Source: G963676655 sp963678305
GTDB lineage: Bacteria; Verrucomicrobiota; Lentisphaeria; Victivallales; Victivallaceae
Length of the DNA: 64,000 bases
NCBI GenBank assembly: GCA_963678305.2
Contig: CAXXVV010000015.1
Span: 124,001-188,000, forward strand
Direction of reading: 5' to 3'
Translations under genes and position numbers: made by a program
Shown here: piece after piece, positions 24,356-34,086 of the stretch
Numbering within the stretch: position 1 is the stretch's first letter
Layout: each line of letters opens with the position of its first letter
Notes under the pieces: generated by a model
Told to the model about the DNA's origin: nothing
Seen by the model: only the letters and a program-made list of their open reading frames with translations
Database searches by the model: none

Positions 24356-25139
24356 AGTTCTGGAGCGAATGAGAAACGGGGAAACCGTCAATTGTTTCAA
24401 AGTTAATCTGGACAGTTCGCGAATCGTTGAAATGGCTGGAATCAGCGAGTTTGATTGTGCTTGGACTTGTATGGAACATACTCCTAACGACTATGCGCTC
24501 ATCGAACGTCAGGTACTGGCGGCAAAGGCGTATAATCTTGATATTATTGTAAGGATATCGCGTGGAAGTTACAGTGATCTTATCCGGCCTTTGGAAATGG
24601 ATGCGTCAGGAATCATGGTGCCGCACGTGATGAGCGCGGAAGATGCCAGAGAAGTAGCATATAGAACACGTTTTCATCCTATCGGACTGCGCCCGGCAGA
24701 CGGCGGAAACGCTGATGGACAATTCTGTTTCATGGATTTTGCCGACTATATTAAATTCGTCAATGAAAACCGGATGGTCATAATCCAGATTGAGGATTTG
24801 GCGCCAATGGATGAACTTGATGAAATATGCTCCGTAGATGGAATAGATATGATTTTTTTCGGGCCGGGAGATTTCAGCAATGCGATCGGCGTTCCGGGGC
24901 AACTTAATCATCCGGAGGTGCAGGCGGCGCGGATAGAGATTGCCAAAGTCGCTAAGAAACATGGAAAATTCGCTGGTACGACCGGCAGTCCGGCAACCTT
25001 TTACGAATACAAGGATATGGGGTACCAGTTCATCAATGTAGGAGCAGACGTACACGCACAAACAATTTACAGTAAACGAATTCTCCAGGAATTGGCAGAA
25101 GGGAAAACTTCAACCAAACCAAGCGGTAATTATGGTTGA
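24333..25139 (+). CDS. HpcH/HpaI-family aldolase
   Basis: A 268-residue class II (metal-dependent) pyruvate aldolase of the HpcH/HpaI type that splits 2-keto-3-deoxy acids into pyruvate and an aldehyde. The IQIEDLAPMDELDEI and MIFFGPGDFSNAIG segments carry the metal-binding Glu and the glycine-rich phosphate or pyruvate loop. AAGGAAAAG precedes the ATG inside the end of the regulator gene. With the operon at 16.6-20.9 kb it could provide the final step of L-fucose or L-rhamnose breakdown. The family also includes macrophomate-synthase-like enzymes. Confidence 0.88.
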   Translation: MLQPRKCKVLERMRNGETVNCFKVNLDSSRIVEMAGISEFDCAWTCMEHTPNDYALIERQVLAAKAYNLDIIVRISRGSYSDLIRPLEMDASGIMVPHVMSAEDAREVAYRTRFHPIGLRPADGGNADGQFCFMDFADYIKFVNENRMVIIQIEDLAPMDELDEICSVDGIDMIFFGPGDFSNAIGVPGQLNHPEVQAARIEIAKVAKKHGKFAGTTGSPATFYEYKDMGYQFINVGADVHAQTIYSKRILQELAEGKTSTKPSGNYG

Positions 25140-25160
25140 GAATGTGGTTGATTAATCGAG

Positions 25161-25195
25161 AGGAACGAGCCTTGACTGGTTTCGTTCCTTTTTTA
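25161..25195 (+). terminator. Rho-independent terminator after the aldolase gene
   Basis: An 8-bp stem, AGGAACGA (25161-25168) with TCGTTCCT (25182-25189), is followed by a run of Ts. It overlaps the stop codon of the convergent minus-strand gene. Confidence 0.8.
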
Positions 25196-25528
25196 TTTGT
25201 CGGTACTGCCGGCTTTTTCAAGGGCTGCGTTGTGTTTTTTATAGATACTGTCGATTTTTTTCCCCCAGCGTGAATTTTTGATCGGAGTGTCGGCGGTAAT
25301 CAACGTAGATTCCTCTTTCTTGGTATCAGTTTTTTTGGTTTTAGTTTTAAGTTTCATATCGTCATTAGTGGCGGTTGCAGCTTTTGTTGAGGTTTTTGCC
25401 TGATCCTCTGCGACTTGTTTTGTCGGCGGTTTCAATGCTGTAGCCTCTTTTTTGAAGTATTTGGTGTAGACGTACATTCCACCGAAAAATAAAGCGACGA
25501 TTCCAATCAATGTCAAAACAAATTTCAT
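25193..25528 (-). CDS. Small single-TM protein with charged tail
   Basis: A 111-residue protein with an N-terminal membrane anchor (about 3-23) followed by a Lys/Thr/Ala-rich linker and a basic C-terminus. No family is recognised. GGAGAAG precedes the ATG. It follows the uracil-DNA glycosylase gene by 16 bp and is probably co-transcribed with it. The low-complexity tail suggests a tether in the periplasm or cytoplasm. Confidence 0.7.
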   Translation of the reverse strand: MKFVLTLIGIVALFFGGMYVYTKYFKKEATALKPPTKQVAEDQAKTSTKAATATNDDMKLKTKTKKTDTKKEESTLITADTPIKNSRWGKKIDSIYKKHNAALEKAGSTDK

Positions 25529-25544
25529 GATGCTTCTCCTCGTT

Positions 25545-26375
25545 TTAAGGTTTATAAACTTTGTCGAATTTTTTCATTACCTGTTGTAGATCACTCCAGG
25601 CTTTTCTTTTGTCCTGAGGATAACGTAATAAAAATGCCGGATGAAATGTTACCATCGCGGGAATTCCTTCATAATCCAGCCAGGTCCCGCGAAGTCTGGT
25701 GACGCCACGGCGATTAAAGAGGAACTGCAGCGGAACCGCGCCCAGTATGACGATTGCCTTCGGGTTGACCAACTGGATTTGTCGTTTCAAATACGGCAGG
25801 CAGGCATCGGCTTCTTCAGGCAGCGGATTGCGGTTATTCGGGGGACGACATTTGATAATATTAGCGATATATACTTCCTCACGGGTGAACTGCATGGCGG
25901 TAATCATTTTTGTGAGTAGTTGTCCGGCCTTGCCGACAAACGGCAGGCCTTGCATATCCTCGTCACGCCCGGGGCCTTCGCCGATAAACATCAAATCGGC
26001 ATTCCGGTTGCCGTCGCCGAAGACAACATTGGTACGATTTTCGCAAAGTTGACATTTCCGGCAGCCCATGGCAGCTTCCCACAAACCATGCCACGAGAGG
26101 GTGGCCGGGTCTGGCGATGACGAATTGTTTGTTGTTGGTGCTGGAGTCGGTCCGGGAGTATTTCCCGGAGGAAGATTGACCGGTTGCTTTTGCGTGAATT
26201 GGTTGTGGCGAGGCGTACTTGTACCAGGGGCGGCAGCGGCAGGCGGTGTTTTCTTTGTTTCAACAGGAGTGAAAAAATCACGTAAAACATCATCGTTAAC
26301 AGCAGCCAAAGGGGAGTTCTCCGCTTCAAGCTTCAAGCAGGAAATAATTTCATCGAATATATCTTTTGTTGCCAT
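25545..26375 (-). CDS. Family 4 uracil-DNA glycosylase (iron-sulfur)
   Basis: It removes uracil from DNA. The 276-residue product has a Pro/Thr-rich linker (about 40-88) before the catalytic domain. Four cysteines at 105, 108, 176 and 192 match the [4Fe-4S] ligands of this family. Motif GEGPGRDED (132-140) and HPAFLLR near the C-terminus form the active site. Many family 4 enzymes lack such a long linker and start near the first Cys pair; the extra N-terminal 95 residues resemble the fusion with a DnaP-like region seen in some bacteria. Confidence 0.92.
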   Translation of the reverse strand: MATKDIFDEIISCLKLEAENSPLAAVNDDVLRDFFTPVETKKTPPAAAAPGTSTPRHNQFTQKQPVNLPPGNTPGPTPAPTTNNSSSPDPATLSWHGLWEAAMGCRKCQLCENRTNVVFGDGNRNADLMFIGEGPGRDEDMQGLPFVGKAGQLLTKMITAMQFTREEVYIANIIKCRPPNNRNPLPEEADACLPYLKRQIQLVNPKAIVILGAVPLQFLFNRRGVTRLRGTWLDYEGIPAMVTFHPAFLLRYPQDKRKAWSDLQQVMKKFDKVYKP

Positions 26376-26491
26376 TTTTGTTTATTTATTGTTGCAGGAT
26401 CAGAATATTGGGTTATTTTATTACATCACAAAAATAGTCCATGAACTGCGAAAAATCAAGTATCAAATCAAAGTATGAGGGTTAAGTTTAG

Positions 26492-27856
26492 ATGAAAACA
26501 AATTTGAAAATTCTTTTTATTGCTGGATTGCTGTTGTCAGGGTTCGTATTCCCACGGCTTGATGCCGTGGAGAAGAAAACTGAGACAGTGGCGGTTAATA
26601 CCATCAAAATTGAAACTAAGAAAGTCGTCATAGCTGACTCCGTGAAAAAAGTTAATTCGAGTACAGAAGCAGACTCGAACGATGATTCAGATGATCCAAA
26701 ACTGAACAAAAAGAGTCTAGAGGATGTCGCAACTAGCATGGGGAATATATGGACCAAGGTTTCAAGCTGGTGGAAAAAGCAGAAAATGGCGATTGCGATT
26801 CTCTTTGGCGGGATTCTGGTTACTTTGCTGGTGGTTGCTATTGTGGATGTACTGTTTGTAAAAATATTCATTGAACATGTTACCTCAAAAACCGAAACCG
26901 AAGTAGACGATATGATCGGGGTGGCGGTTCGTCCACCGTTGAAGTTATTTGTTTTTTCAATTGGTTTTCTTTGCAGTTCGATTCCAATATTGAAGAACCT
27001 TGAAGATGCGTATTTCGAGGTTTTTATCCGGGTAATAGCCGCTTTAGCGGCGACTGCCGTGGCGGTTGGGTGCTATCGTCTGGTTACTCCGCTTAATCAT
27101 GTGTTGACAAAAATTGCGGCACGAACAGACAATACAATTGATGATTTGATAGTCGCGCTGTTGCGCAAGGCAATCAAAATAACCCTGTTGGTGGTTTCGG
27201 TCCTGTTTATCGGACAGAGTATTCTCGGGCTCAATATAACTGCACTGGTTGCCGGTGCCGGTATCTGCGGTTTGGCTATCGCGTTTGCGGCCAAGGATGC
27301 AATCTCAAATGTTTTTGGATCGATTACTATTATCCTTGACAGGCCTTTTCAGGTCGGTGACCGTATTCAGGTCAGTGGAATAACCGGCGTGGTCGAAAGA
27401 GTTGGCTTCAGAAGCACCCGGATCAGAACGCTGGACGGTTGCGTGGTGACGACACCTAATAATATTATGGCGACTGCGGCAATTGAAAACTTCAATGCCA
27501 GACCATATATCAAATATACCTTTGGCCTCGGTTTGACGTATGACACTCCCGCAGAGAAGATGGAGCGTGCGATGGAGATACTTCATGAAATTTTCGATAA
27601 TCACAAGGGAATGTCGGATGACTTACCGCCACGGATTAACTTTACTGCATTTAATGACTTTTCATTAAATATCGCGGTTATCGTCTGGTATCATCCCGGA
27701 GATTATTTTGAGGCTTGCGGATGGATGACTGAAAAAAATCTTGAAATTCTCAAACGATTCAATGCCGAAGGACTCGAGTTTGCGTTCCCGACTTCGACTA
27801 CCTATTTGGCCGGCGACTCGTCCCGGACGCTGGAAGTAGCGGTCAAGAACAAGTAA
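26492..27856 (+). CDS. MscS-family mechanosensitive ion channel
   Basis: A 454-residue channel that releases solutes on hypo-osmotic shock. It has a cleavable-looking signal peptide (about 1-25), an acidic periplasmic stretch, three or four membrane helices (about 88-115, 148-165, 170-195, 225-245) and the pore helix ALVAGAGICGLAIAFAAKD. The beta domain segment RPFQVGDRIQV is typical. The gene is 6 bp upstream of a membrane metalloprotease-like gene and probably in one operon with it. Confidence 0.92.
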   Translation: MKTNLKILFIAGLLLSGFVFPRLDAVEKKTETVAVNTIKIETKKVVIADSVKKVNSSTEADSNDDSDDPKLNKKSLEDVATSMGNIWTKVSSWWKKQKMAIAILFGGILVTLLVVAIVDVLFVKIFIEHVTSKTETEVDDMIGVAVRPPLKLFVFSIGFLCSSIPILKNLEDAYFEVFIRVIAALAATAVAVGCYRLVTPLNHVLTKIAARTDNTIDDLIVALLRKAIKITLLVVSVLFIGQSILGLNITALVAGAGICGLAIAFAAKDAISNVFGSITIILDRPFQVGDRIQVSGITGVVERVGFRSTRIRTLDGCVVTTPNNIMATAAIENFNARPYIKYTFGLGLTYDTPAEKMERAMEILHEIFDNHKGMSDDLPPRINFTAFNDFSLNIAVIVWYHPGDYFEACGWMTEKNLEILKRFNAEGLEFAFPTSTTYLAGDSSRTLEVAVKNK

Positions 27857-27862
27857 GGAATT

Positions 27863-28648
27863 ATGATGGACACAACAGATTACCGGTATGAGACAAAGTA
27901 TTATGCCGGGATCGACAAGTCCGGTTGGATAATCCTGACAGTCACTTTTGTGGTGGCCGCTTTGCTTATATGGGTGCCTTTGATCAATCATATAATCGGC
28001 TATTTAATAATCCTGGTCCATGAGTTTGGGCATTTTTTGATAAGGCTCTTTTTCGGTTATCCTTCATTGCCGGCTTTTGACTTCAGGGAAGGGGGTGGTG
28101 TAACTGCTTATTCAACCCGGTTGATGTGGATAATGTTGTTCCCGTATGCCGGGATGTTATACGTTTTGTATCTGGTACGCGGGCATCTTATCTCTGTTAT
28201 AGTTATGGTTGCCGCTCTGCTGGTCTTTTCCTTGTTGGCCTTTACGGACGCCCATAATGAAGTTTGTATTTGGGCCGGACATGGATTTGAGATTTTAATT
28301 GCCGGAGTTTTTCTTTACCGGGCAATGAGCGGGAGTTCTATTGTAAATCCGAATGAACGGCCATTGTATGCGTTTTGCGGCTGGGCCATGTTATTTTACA
28401 GTGCCGGCTTTTTTTTCAGACTGCTGACTGACCGGGTGGAAATGACGGCTTATCGAATGGGTAAAAGCTATGTGGAAAATGACCTTGTCAAGATAGAGCA
28501 ACTGCACCGGGGGATCAGCGTTTCGATTCAGAGTGTGACATTTATTGTGGCATGCGTTGTTATCCCGTTTGCGGCTTTTGGAATTAATTTATGGATAAAG
28601 CACATTCAGATGGCAGACGAAATCAGTGATTCAGATTTTGTTCAATGA
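27863..28648 (+). CDS. Membrane protein with HEFGH motif (M50B-like)
   Basis: A 261-residue polytopic protein with about seven membrane segments. LVHEFGHFLIRLFFGY (His53, Glu54, His57) lies in the second segment and is followed by GGGVTAYS, the pattern of the M50B-like peptidase family. The second metal motif of classic site-2 proteases (LDG or NPDG) is not seen, so activity is uncertain. GGAAT precedes a double ATG start. The gene follows mscS-like by 6 bp and overlaps the convergent kinase gene by 26 bp. Confidence 0.8.
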   Translation: MMDTTDYRYETKYYAGIDKSGWIILTVTFVVAALLIWVPLINHIIGYLIILVHEFGHFLIRLFFGYPSLPAFDFREGGGVTAYSTRLMWIMLFPYAGMLYVLYLVRGHLISVIVMVAALLVFSLLAFTDAHNEVCIWAGHGFEILIAGVFLYRAMSGSSIVNPNERPLYAFCGWAMLFYSAGFFFRLLTDRVEMTAYRMGKSYVENDLVKIEQLHRGISVSIQSVTFIVACVVIPFAAFGINLWIKHIQMADEISDSDFVQ

Positions 28649-31600
28649 GACTCAACAGTTCGCTTCTCTTATATGGCTTGGCAATAAAGTCATTAAAGCC
28701 TTTTCGTAAACATTCGTTCCTGACATTTGACAGAGCATGAGCGGATTGAGCTATGTATACAACATTCTGGTCGCTGTATTTTTCCCGCAGCCACTCGAGG
28801 CAGGCATAGCCGTCTGCGTCCGGCAGGGCCAGATCAACCAGAACAACATCAAAGTTTATATAGGAGCAAACTTCTTTCATTTCACTATATGATGAAGCTA
28901 ATTTGTAGTTATATTTTCCGTATTTCATGATTTTCTCAAGAAAACGAATGCTTACGGGGTCGTCTTCAATGATCAGGACGTTAAGACCGTGAGAGTTAAT
29001 CTGCTTTTCTTTTTTGGTTGTGGTCTTGCGGATATTCTTTGTCTGATCAGGACTTGAACTCGGGAACATGAATTTAACGGTTGTGCCATGGCCTTTCCTG
29101 CTTGAAATATCGATTTTCCCTCCCAGTATGTCCAATTGCCTTTTGACTATAGCCAGCCCGAGACCAGTTCCGCCGGCTCGCCGGGTCGATGATTGGTTAG
29201 CCTGGTAGAATGGAGTGAAAATTGAATCCAGTTTATTTTTCGGGATACCTATTCCGGTGTCACAGACAGAAATATAAAGTTGTTTGTCGGGATATTCGGC
29301 AATAATTTTGATGGACCCTTTGTCGGTGAACTTGATAGCGTTGCCGATCAGGTTGAAATTAATCTGTTTGAGACGACGTTTGTCCCCCTGCAATAGTTCA
29401 GGCAGGCCGTTAGCCTCGAAAATCAGCTCCAGACCTTTTTCCCTGGCCTTAAATTTAAAAGCGTTTATACTGTCTCTGATGACTTCCTCCGGAGACATTA
29501 TTTCGCGGACTTCCCTGAATTTTCCGGATTCAATCATTGAGAGTTCTAGGATGTCGTTAATGATTTCCAGCAGGGTATTGCCGCATTTGCTGATAGCATC
29601 AAAAGATTCCTTGAGGTCTTCGGCATTCGGTAGAGTGTCGAATGGTAATTCCTGACTGATGATTTCCGAGAATCCCAGTATGCCGTTAAGAGGGGTTCTG
29701 ATCTCATGTGACATGGTGGCGAGAAATTCCGATTTGGCAATACTGGCTGATTCCGCTTTTGCCAGGGCGGTTTTTAATTTTTCCTCAGTTTCTTTCAAGT
29801 CGGTTATTTCTCTGCCGGTGGCAACAATTTCCTTAACGTTATTATTTTCGTCGAGAATTGATTTGTCGGCCCAGGCCAGCCAGCGCCAACCGTGTTTTGT
29901 CATGGCCCTTTGTTCAACATAACAGGTGTATGGAGGTTTGTACAGGTTTTCCATTTCCTTGAGCGTCATATCCACATCATCACCGTGAATCAACGGAATA
30001 AATTTATTGCCGAGTAATTCCTGTTCCGTTTTGCCGAAAAGATCGCAATATGATTGACTGACAAAGAGGAATTTTCCTTCCAGGTCAACTTTGACTATGA
30101 GATCTGATTGGTTTTCAATCAGGAGTTTGTATTTTTCTTCACTTTCCTGTAAGGCTCTTTCCGCTTCTTTACGTTCGGTGATGTCCTGGCCTTTCAGAGA
30201 AATATGAGTAACGATTCCTTCATGGTTTTTTACCGGGGAAATCGTTCGCAAAGCTGAACATATTTTGCCCTCTCTATCATAATAGGTCGACTCTCCTGAG
30301 TGGTGGATTCCTTCGGCCGCCTTGCTTATTAAAGATTCCAGTTTCTGATTGGCTGGATCTTCTTTGACCCACCAGGGGGCATCCCAAATGTAGGTATTGA
30401 TAATATCTTCAGGCTGGACATTGCAGATTTTACTTACCAGATCATTTATGTTGATTACTTTACCGTCGGGATGAATAATAGCCATGAACTGGAACGACTG
30501 GTCAAACGCGGTCCGGAACATGATCTCACTCTTCTCCAGTTCCAGTTCGGCCAGTTTCCTTTCTGTAATATCTTGTGTGAAGCCGATGGCTGAAATCGGC
30601 TTGCTGGTTTCATCGAAAATTATATCAGCCTTTTCCCTGACCCATTTTACTTTACCACCGACAAGGAGACGATGAACCACATCATAATCACATCCGTTTA
30701 AAGCGGCTTTCCACATTCTGTCAACAGTTTCCCGGTCTTCGGGATGGACGCATTTCAGAAAAACTTCATATGTAAGATCCGTTCCCGGTTCAACCTCGAA
30801 AACCCTGTAGTTTTCCGGAGTCCATATTAATTTATTTTCATTAATGAGCAATTCCCAGGTCCCCAGTCGTCCTATTTGCTGAGCTTTTTCCATCATGTAC
30901 TCTGATCTTTTCAGGTCTTCCAATACTTTTTTCTTGTCCGAAATATCTTCAATTATGGCGATGAAGTAATCGGGCGATCCTGATTCATCCAAAACCAGGG
31001 TCGCGGTCAACATGACCCATACCGCGGTTTTATCTTTGCGGACATATCTTTTTTCCAATCTGCAATAGCTGGCTTGTCCGCTTAACATCTGGTCCATTAT
31101 CTCAACATCTCGAGCCAGGTCTTCCGGATGGGTAATTTCCTGAAACTTGAGGTTCAACAGCTCTTTTTCTGAGTAATTGACGATATCGCAGTACCTGGGG
31201 TTGACTTGAAGGAATTTGCCATCCAAGCCGATATGGGCAATTCCCATGCCTGCGTATTGAAAAGTTGACTTGAAAAGTTTTTCAGACTTGGCCAGATCAT
31301 TTTCCACTTGCCTGCGTTCAGAAATATCTTCGTGAGTTATAACTACATTTCTAACTTTGTTTTTTTTGTCTTTCAACGGATAAATTCTGGAAATTAACCA
31401 TCTTTTTCGACCAAGTCCTCCGGCTTCGGTTGTTCCTGTCGGATCGTATTCATATTCCGGTACTTCAACCGTTTCTCCGGCATAGGCCCTCTTGATGTAT
31501 TTAAGCAGCCCGGTTCTTTCAACTTCTTCACTTTTTAGAATATTGAATTTTCCGACCGTATGAGAAGCCGGGAACCCCCACAATTCTTCATATGCCCGGT

Positions 31601-32366
31601 TGACTTCCAATTGAACTCCGTTGGGACCGTATAATTCAATCACTGAAGGTGATTGTTCGAACGCCATCCGGAACTGCTCTCTCATTTCTTGCAGTGAATC
31701 CAGTGTTTCCGATTCTTTCAGACGTGATCTCTTCAACATCAGATACATCAGATAAAACGATATCGGCAACAATATGCCACTGACAAAAATGAATCCGAAA
31801 ATATAGTAGCGCAAGTCTGATATGATTTCATTCTGCAATGCAATTTTTGAACGATAAACCCCGATCATCCAGTTGCGCCTATGAACTGGAGCAAAAGCCG
31901 CAATCTGCTGTTGCCCTGATTGAGCCATATAATCTCCAACCCATTCTTTGCGCTTACTGCAGAGCTCTGATACGGTAAGTGTTTTTGCCCCGTGAATGCC
32001 GTTTATTATGTTCCCGGCACGATTTTGCCCCGTCGCTTCCGGAGATTTGCTGTGGAGAATAAGTTTTGCATCCTGATCTATTATGCAAAAATATTCGTCT
32101 CCGGTGCGCTTGCCGGTGTTATACCAGAATTCATATATCTTTCGTAGCGCATCGGAATCCTTTTTCCCATGGAGGGAGTTTTGGGTGAATAACGCCAGTT
32201 GTTTTGCCTGGCTCAGCTGGCCTTGCCGGAAAGTGTCTTCAATGATATTAAGGGTCAGATTATATCCGTAATACCAGATGGCGAGAATTAACAGCAGTGA
32301 GAGAATACCGATTGAAATAATGATCCTGAAAGAACTGAATATATAATTGTCATTTATCTTTTTCAC
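28623..32366 (-). CDS. Membrane hybrid histidine kinase with five PAS domains
   Basis: A 1247-residue sensor. Membrane segments at about 11-33 and 178-201 flank an extracytoplasmic Cache-like sensor. Five PAS domains follow (about 231-355, 360-480, 490-605, 612-735, 745-865), most with a PAC tail ending in DISE/DITER. Then come HisKA (His887), HATPase (about 990-1112, with DTGIG and GTGLGLA) and a C-terminal receiver (about 1128-1245, acceptor Asp1178). The gene is monocistronic, with a consensus promoter. Its output partner is not adjacent. Confidence 0.92.
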   Translation of the reverse strand: MKKINDNYIFSSFRIIISIGILSLLLILAIWYYGYNLTLNIIEDTFRQGQLSQAKQLALFTQNSLHGKKDSDALRKIYEFWYNTGKRTGDEYFCIIDQDAKLILHSKSPEATGQNRAGNIINGIHGAKTLTVSELCSKRKEWVGDYMAQSGQQQIAAFAPVHRRNWMIGVYRSKIALQNEIISDLRYYIFGFIFVSGILLPISFYLMYLMLKRSRLKESETLDSLQEMREQFRMAFEQSPSVIELYGPNGVQLEVNRAYEELWGFPASHTVGKFNILKSEEVERTGLLKYIKRAYAGETVEVPEYEYDPTGTTEAGGLGRKRWLISRIYPLKDKKNKVRNVVITHEDISERRQVENDLAKSEKLFKSTFQYAGMGIAHIGLDGKFLQVNPRYCDIVNYSEKELLNLKFQEITHPEDLARDVEIMDQMLSGQASYCRLEKRYVRKDKTAVWVMLTATLVLDESGSPDYFIAIIEDISDKKKVLEDLKRSEYMMEKAQQIGRLGTWELLINENKLIWTPENYRVFEVEPGTDLTYEVFLKCVHPEDRETVDRMWKAALNGCDYDVVHRLLVGGKVKWVREKADIIFDETSKPISAIGFTQDITERKLAELELEKSEIMFRTAFDQSFQFMAIIHPDGKVININDLVSKICNVQPEDIINTYIWDAPWWVKEDPANQKLESLISKAAEGIHHSGESTYYDREGKICSALRTISPVKNHEGIVTHISLKGQDITERKEAERALQESEEKYKLLIENQSDLIVKVDLEGKFLFVSQSYCDLFGKTEQELLGNKFIPLIHGDDVDMTLKEMENLYKPPYTCYVEQRAMTKHGWRWLAWADKSILDENNNVKEIVATGREITDLKETEEKLKTALAKAESASIAKSEFLATMSHEIRTPLNGILGFSEIISQELPFDTLPNAEDLKESFDAISKCGNTLLEIINDILELSMIESGKFREVREIMSPEEVIRDSINAFKFKAREKGLELIFEANGLPELLQGDKRRLKQINFNLIGNAIKFTDKGSIKIIAEYPDKQLYISVCDTGIGIPKNKLDSIFTPFYQANQSSTRRAGGTGLGLAIVKRQLDILGGKIDISSRKGHGTTVKFMFPSSSPDQTKNIRKTTTKKEKQINSHGLNVLIIEDDPVSIRFLEKIMKYGKYNYKLASSYSEMKEVCSYINFDVVLVDLALPDADGYACLEWLREKYSDQNVVYIAQSAHALSNVRNECLRKGFNDFIAKPYKRSELLSLIEQNLNH

Positions 32367-32422
32367 AAGAGCGTAACCCCTCGAATATTGTAATACCCGC
32401 GTCTTCCTTGATTTCCTATATA

Positions 32423-32451
32423 ATTATACATCATCCGCAACCTTTTGTCAA
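32423..32451 (-). promoter_or_regulatory. Consensus promoter of the five-PAS kinase
   Basis: On the minus strand TTGACA, a 17-bp spacer and TATAAT match the sigma-70 consensus perfectly, about 56 bp before the gene start. Confidence 0.7.
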
Positions 32452-32588
32452 ACCAGAGCCCCCCGGCAAAATAGGCCGGATAGATAATTCAAGTGCAATT
32501 TGATTGATGCCGGGCTTTACGGCTTGCAAAATATATTGGTCAAACTATATTAAAGAGTATTACGATATAAAATATGCGGAGTAGCTTT

Positions 32589-33320
32589 ATGTTTAGCTGG
32601 GTATTGACTCAAATCGGTAATTTTTTCATTTGGCTTTTTAACTGGATATGGTTATTATTCAGAGCCGGGGCCTGGCCGGATGCAAATCCGCTGGTGAAAG
32701 TTCTAATCGTCCTCTCAATTGCTTTGGGGAGCGCATGTCTGGCGGCCACAGTGGCTGAATTGCGAAACCGGAAACTTTTACTTCATTTTTTCCTGGGGTT
32801 CCTGATTCCGGTTCTTTATCCGGTATACACTATCTTCGGCTTGAAAAAGAAAACCATAATCAGTGTGGAAGATAAAGAGGAAATGGTGATGGATGAAGCG
32901 GCGGCCGCAATGAATATGCATATGGATATAATGATGATCAAACGCGAGCTGAAAGCACGCGGCATTGACCCGGAAACTGCGACTTTTGAGGACTTTGATG
33001 CTATTCGCCAGGAGCGTCAGGAGGCTGAAGCCGCGGCAAAGCAGCAGTCTGAAGCTGAGGCTGAGGCAGTAGCGGAGGCTGAAACTGAAGAAGGCGTCGT
33101 CAGAATAAACAAATCTTTCTTTGAATCAATTGCCGTTGACGCCGCTGGAAATCGCCTCGGTCCCTACTGTATTGTTATGCAGGACGGCTCTGAGCTGATC
33201 GCCAACGTCATTACCGGGGCGTTCGATGAACTTATTTCCTGCCAGGTCAGTGGACGGGACGGCAAAATCCGTACCGTACGGGTTCGCTACGAAAATGTTG
33301 CGGATGTCCGCAGAGCTTGA
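32589..33320 (+). CDS. Membrane protein with coiled-coil and C-terminal beta domain
   Basis: A 243-residue protein with two or three N-terminal membrane segments (about 5-25, 37-55, 64-85), an Ala/Glu-rich coiled-coil (about 145-175) and a compact C-terminal domain (about 190-243) of alternating hydrophobic residues. The start at 32589 follows GCGGAG; an ATG 15 bp earlier lies upstream of that site. No function is recognised. It precedes frr by about 130 bp. Confidence 0.7.
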   Translation: MFSWVLTQIGNFFIWLFNWIWLLFRAGAWPDANPLVKVLIVLSIALGSACLAATVAELRNRKLLLHFFLGFLIPVLYPVYTIFGLKKKTIISVEDKEEMVMDEAAAAMNMHMDIMMIKRELKARGIDPETATFEDFDAIRQERQEAEAAAKQQSEAEAEAVAEAETEEGVVRINKSFFESIAVDAAGNRLGPYCIVMQDGSELIANVITGAFDELISCQVSGRDGKIRTVRVRYENVADVRRA

Positions 33321-33375
33321 AGCAGGCACGCTTTCCGGAGAACCCGAAAATTGCCGTATTTGTCGTAATAATGAT

Positions 33376-33404
33376 TTGACAACTTATGTTCAATGGGGTA
33401 GTTT
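33376..33404 (+). promoter_or_regulatory. Possible promoter of frr
   Basis: TTGACA at 33376-33381, a 17-bp spacer and TAGTTT at 33399-33404, about 48 bp before the frr start. The -10 match is weak. Confidence 0.3.
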
Positions 33405-33451
33405 ATACCTCAAAACCAGATATATTTAGTTAATTTTATAAGGAGACTGCA

Positions 33452-34018
33452 ATGAGTGTATCAATTGACGATCTGATGGATCATGTGGAAGAAAATATGA
33501 TGAAAGCCCAGGAGGCTATGCTGCATGACTTTTCTGCGGTTCGTACCGGCAAGGCCTCACCGGCTCTGGTTGAAAGTGTCATGGTGGATTATTATGGTAC
33601 TCCGACTCGTCTCAAGGAACTGGCGGGGATTACCGCTCCGGAACCCCGCATGTTGATCATCCAGCCCTGGGATCCGGCTTCGGTTGCGGCGATAGAAAAA
33701 GGAATCATTGCCTCTAATGTCGGCATTTCTCCGGTTAATGACGGTCGCACTCTGCGTCTGCCCATTCCGGAACTCAGTGAGGAACGCCGCGCTTCATTGA
33801 CCAAGCAGGTCAAGGTCCGTGGAGAGGACGCCAAGATCGCGATCCGAAATATTCGCCGTGACGGTAATGATCTGGCTAAGAAGGCTGAGAAAGCCAGTGA
33901 AATTACCGAAGATGATCTGAAAGATATGCTGAAAGATATTCAGGATATGACCGATAGATATTGCAAGGAAATTGATGACCAGGTCGCCGCTAAAGAAAAA
34001 GATTTGATGACTGTCTGA
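33452..34018 (+). CDS. frr: Ribosome recycling factor
   Basis: It splits post-termination ribosomes together with EF-G. The 188 residues cover the whole family fold, with the RTGKASPALVE segment near the N-terminus and the three-helix bundle at the ends. AAGGAG precedes the ATG. pyrH and tsf, frequent neighbours of frr, are absent. A terminator follows. Confidence 0.96.
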   Translation: MSVSIDDLMDHVEENMMKAQEAMLHDFSAVRTGKASPALVESVMVDYYGTPTRLKELAGITAPEPRMLIIQPWDPASVAAIEKGIIASNVGISPVNDGRTLRLPIPELSEERRASLTKQVKVRGEDAKIAIRNIRRDGNDLAKKAEKASEITEDDLKDMLKDIQDMTDRYCKEIDDQVAAKEKDLMTV

Positions 34019-34035
34019 TTTTTCGATTTTAATTC

Positions 34036-34070
34036 TGCCGGGGTCGTTGCGGCGGCTCCGGTATTTTTTT
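34036..34070 (+). terminator. Rho-independent terminator after frr
   Basis: A GC-rich stem, CCGGGG (34038-34043) with CTCCGG (34056-34061), is followed by seven Ts. The next gene starts 17 bp later, so some read-through may feed it. Confidence 0.75.
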
Positions 34071-34086
34071 ATAGGGTACTGTTTTT

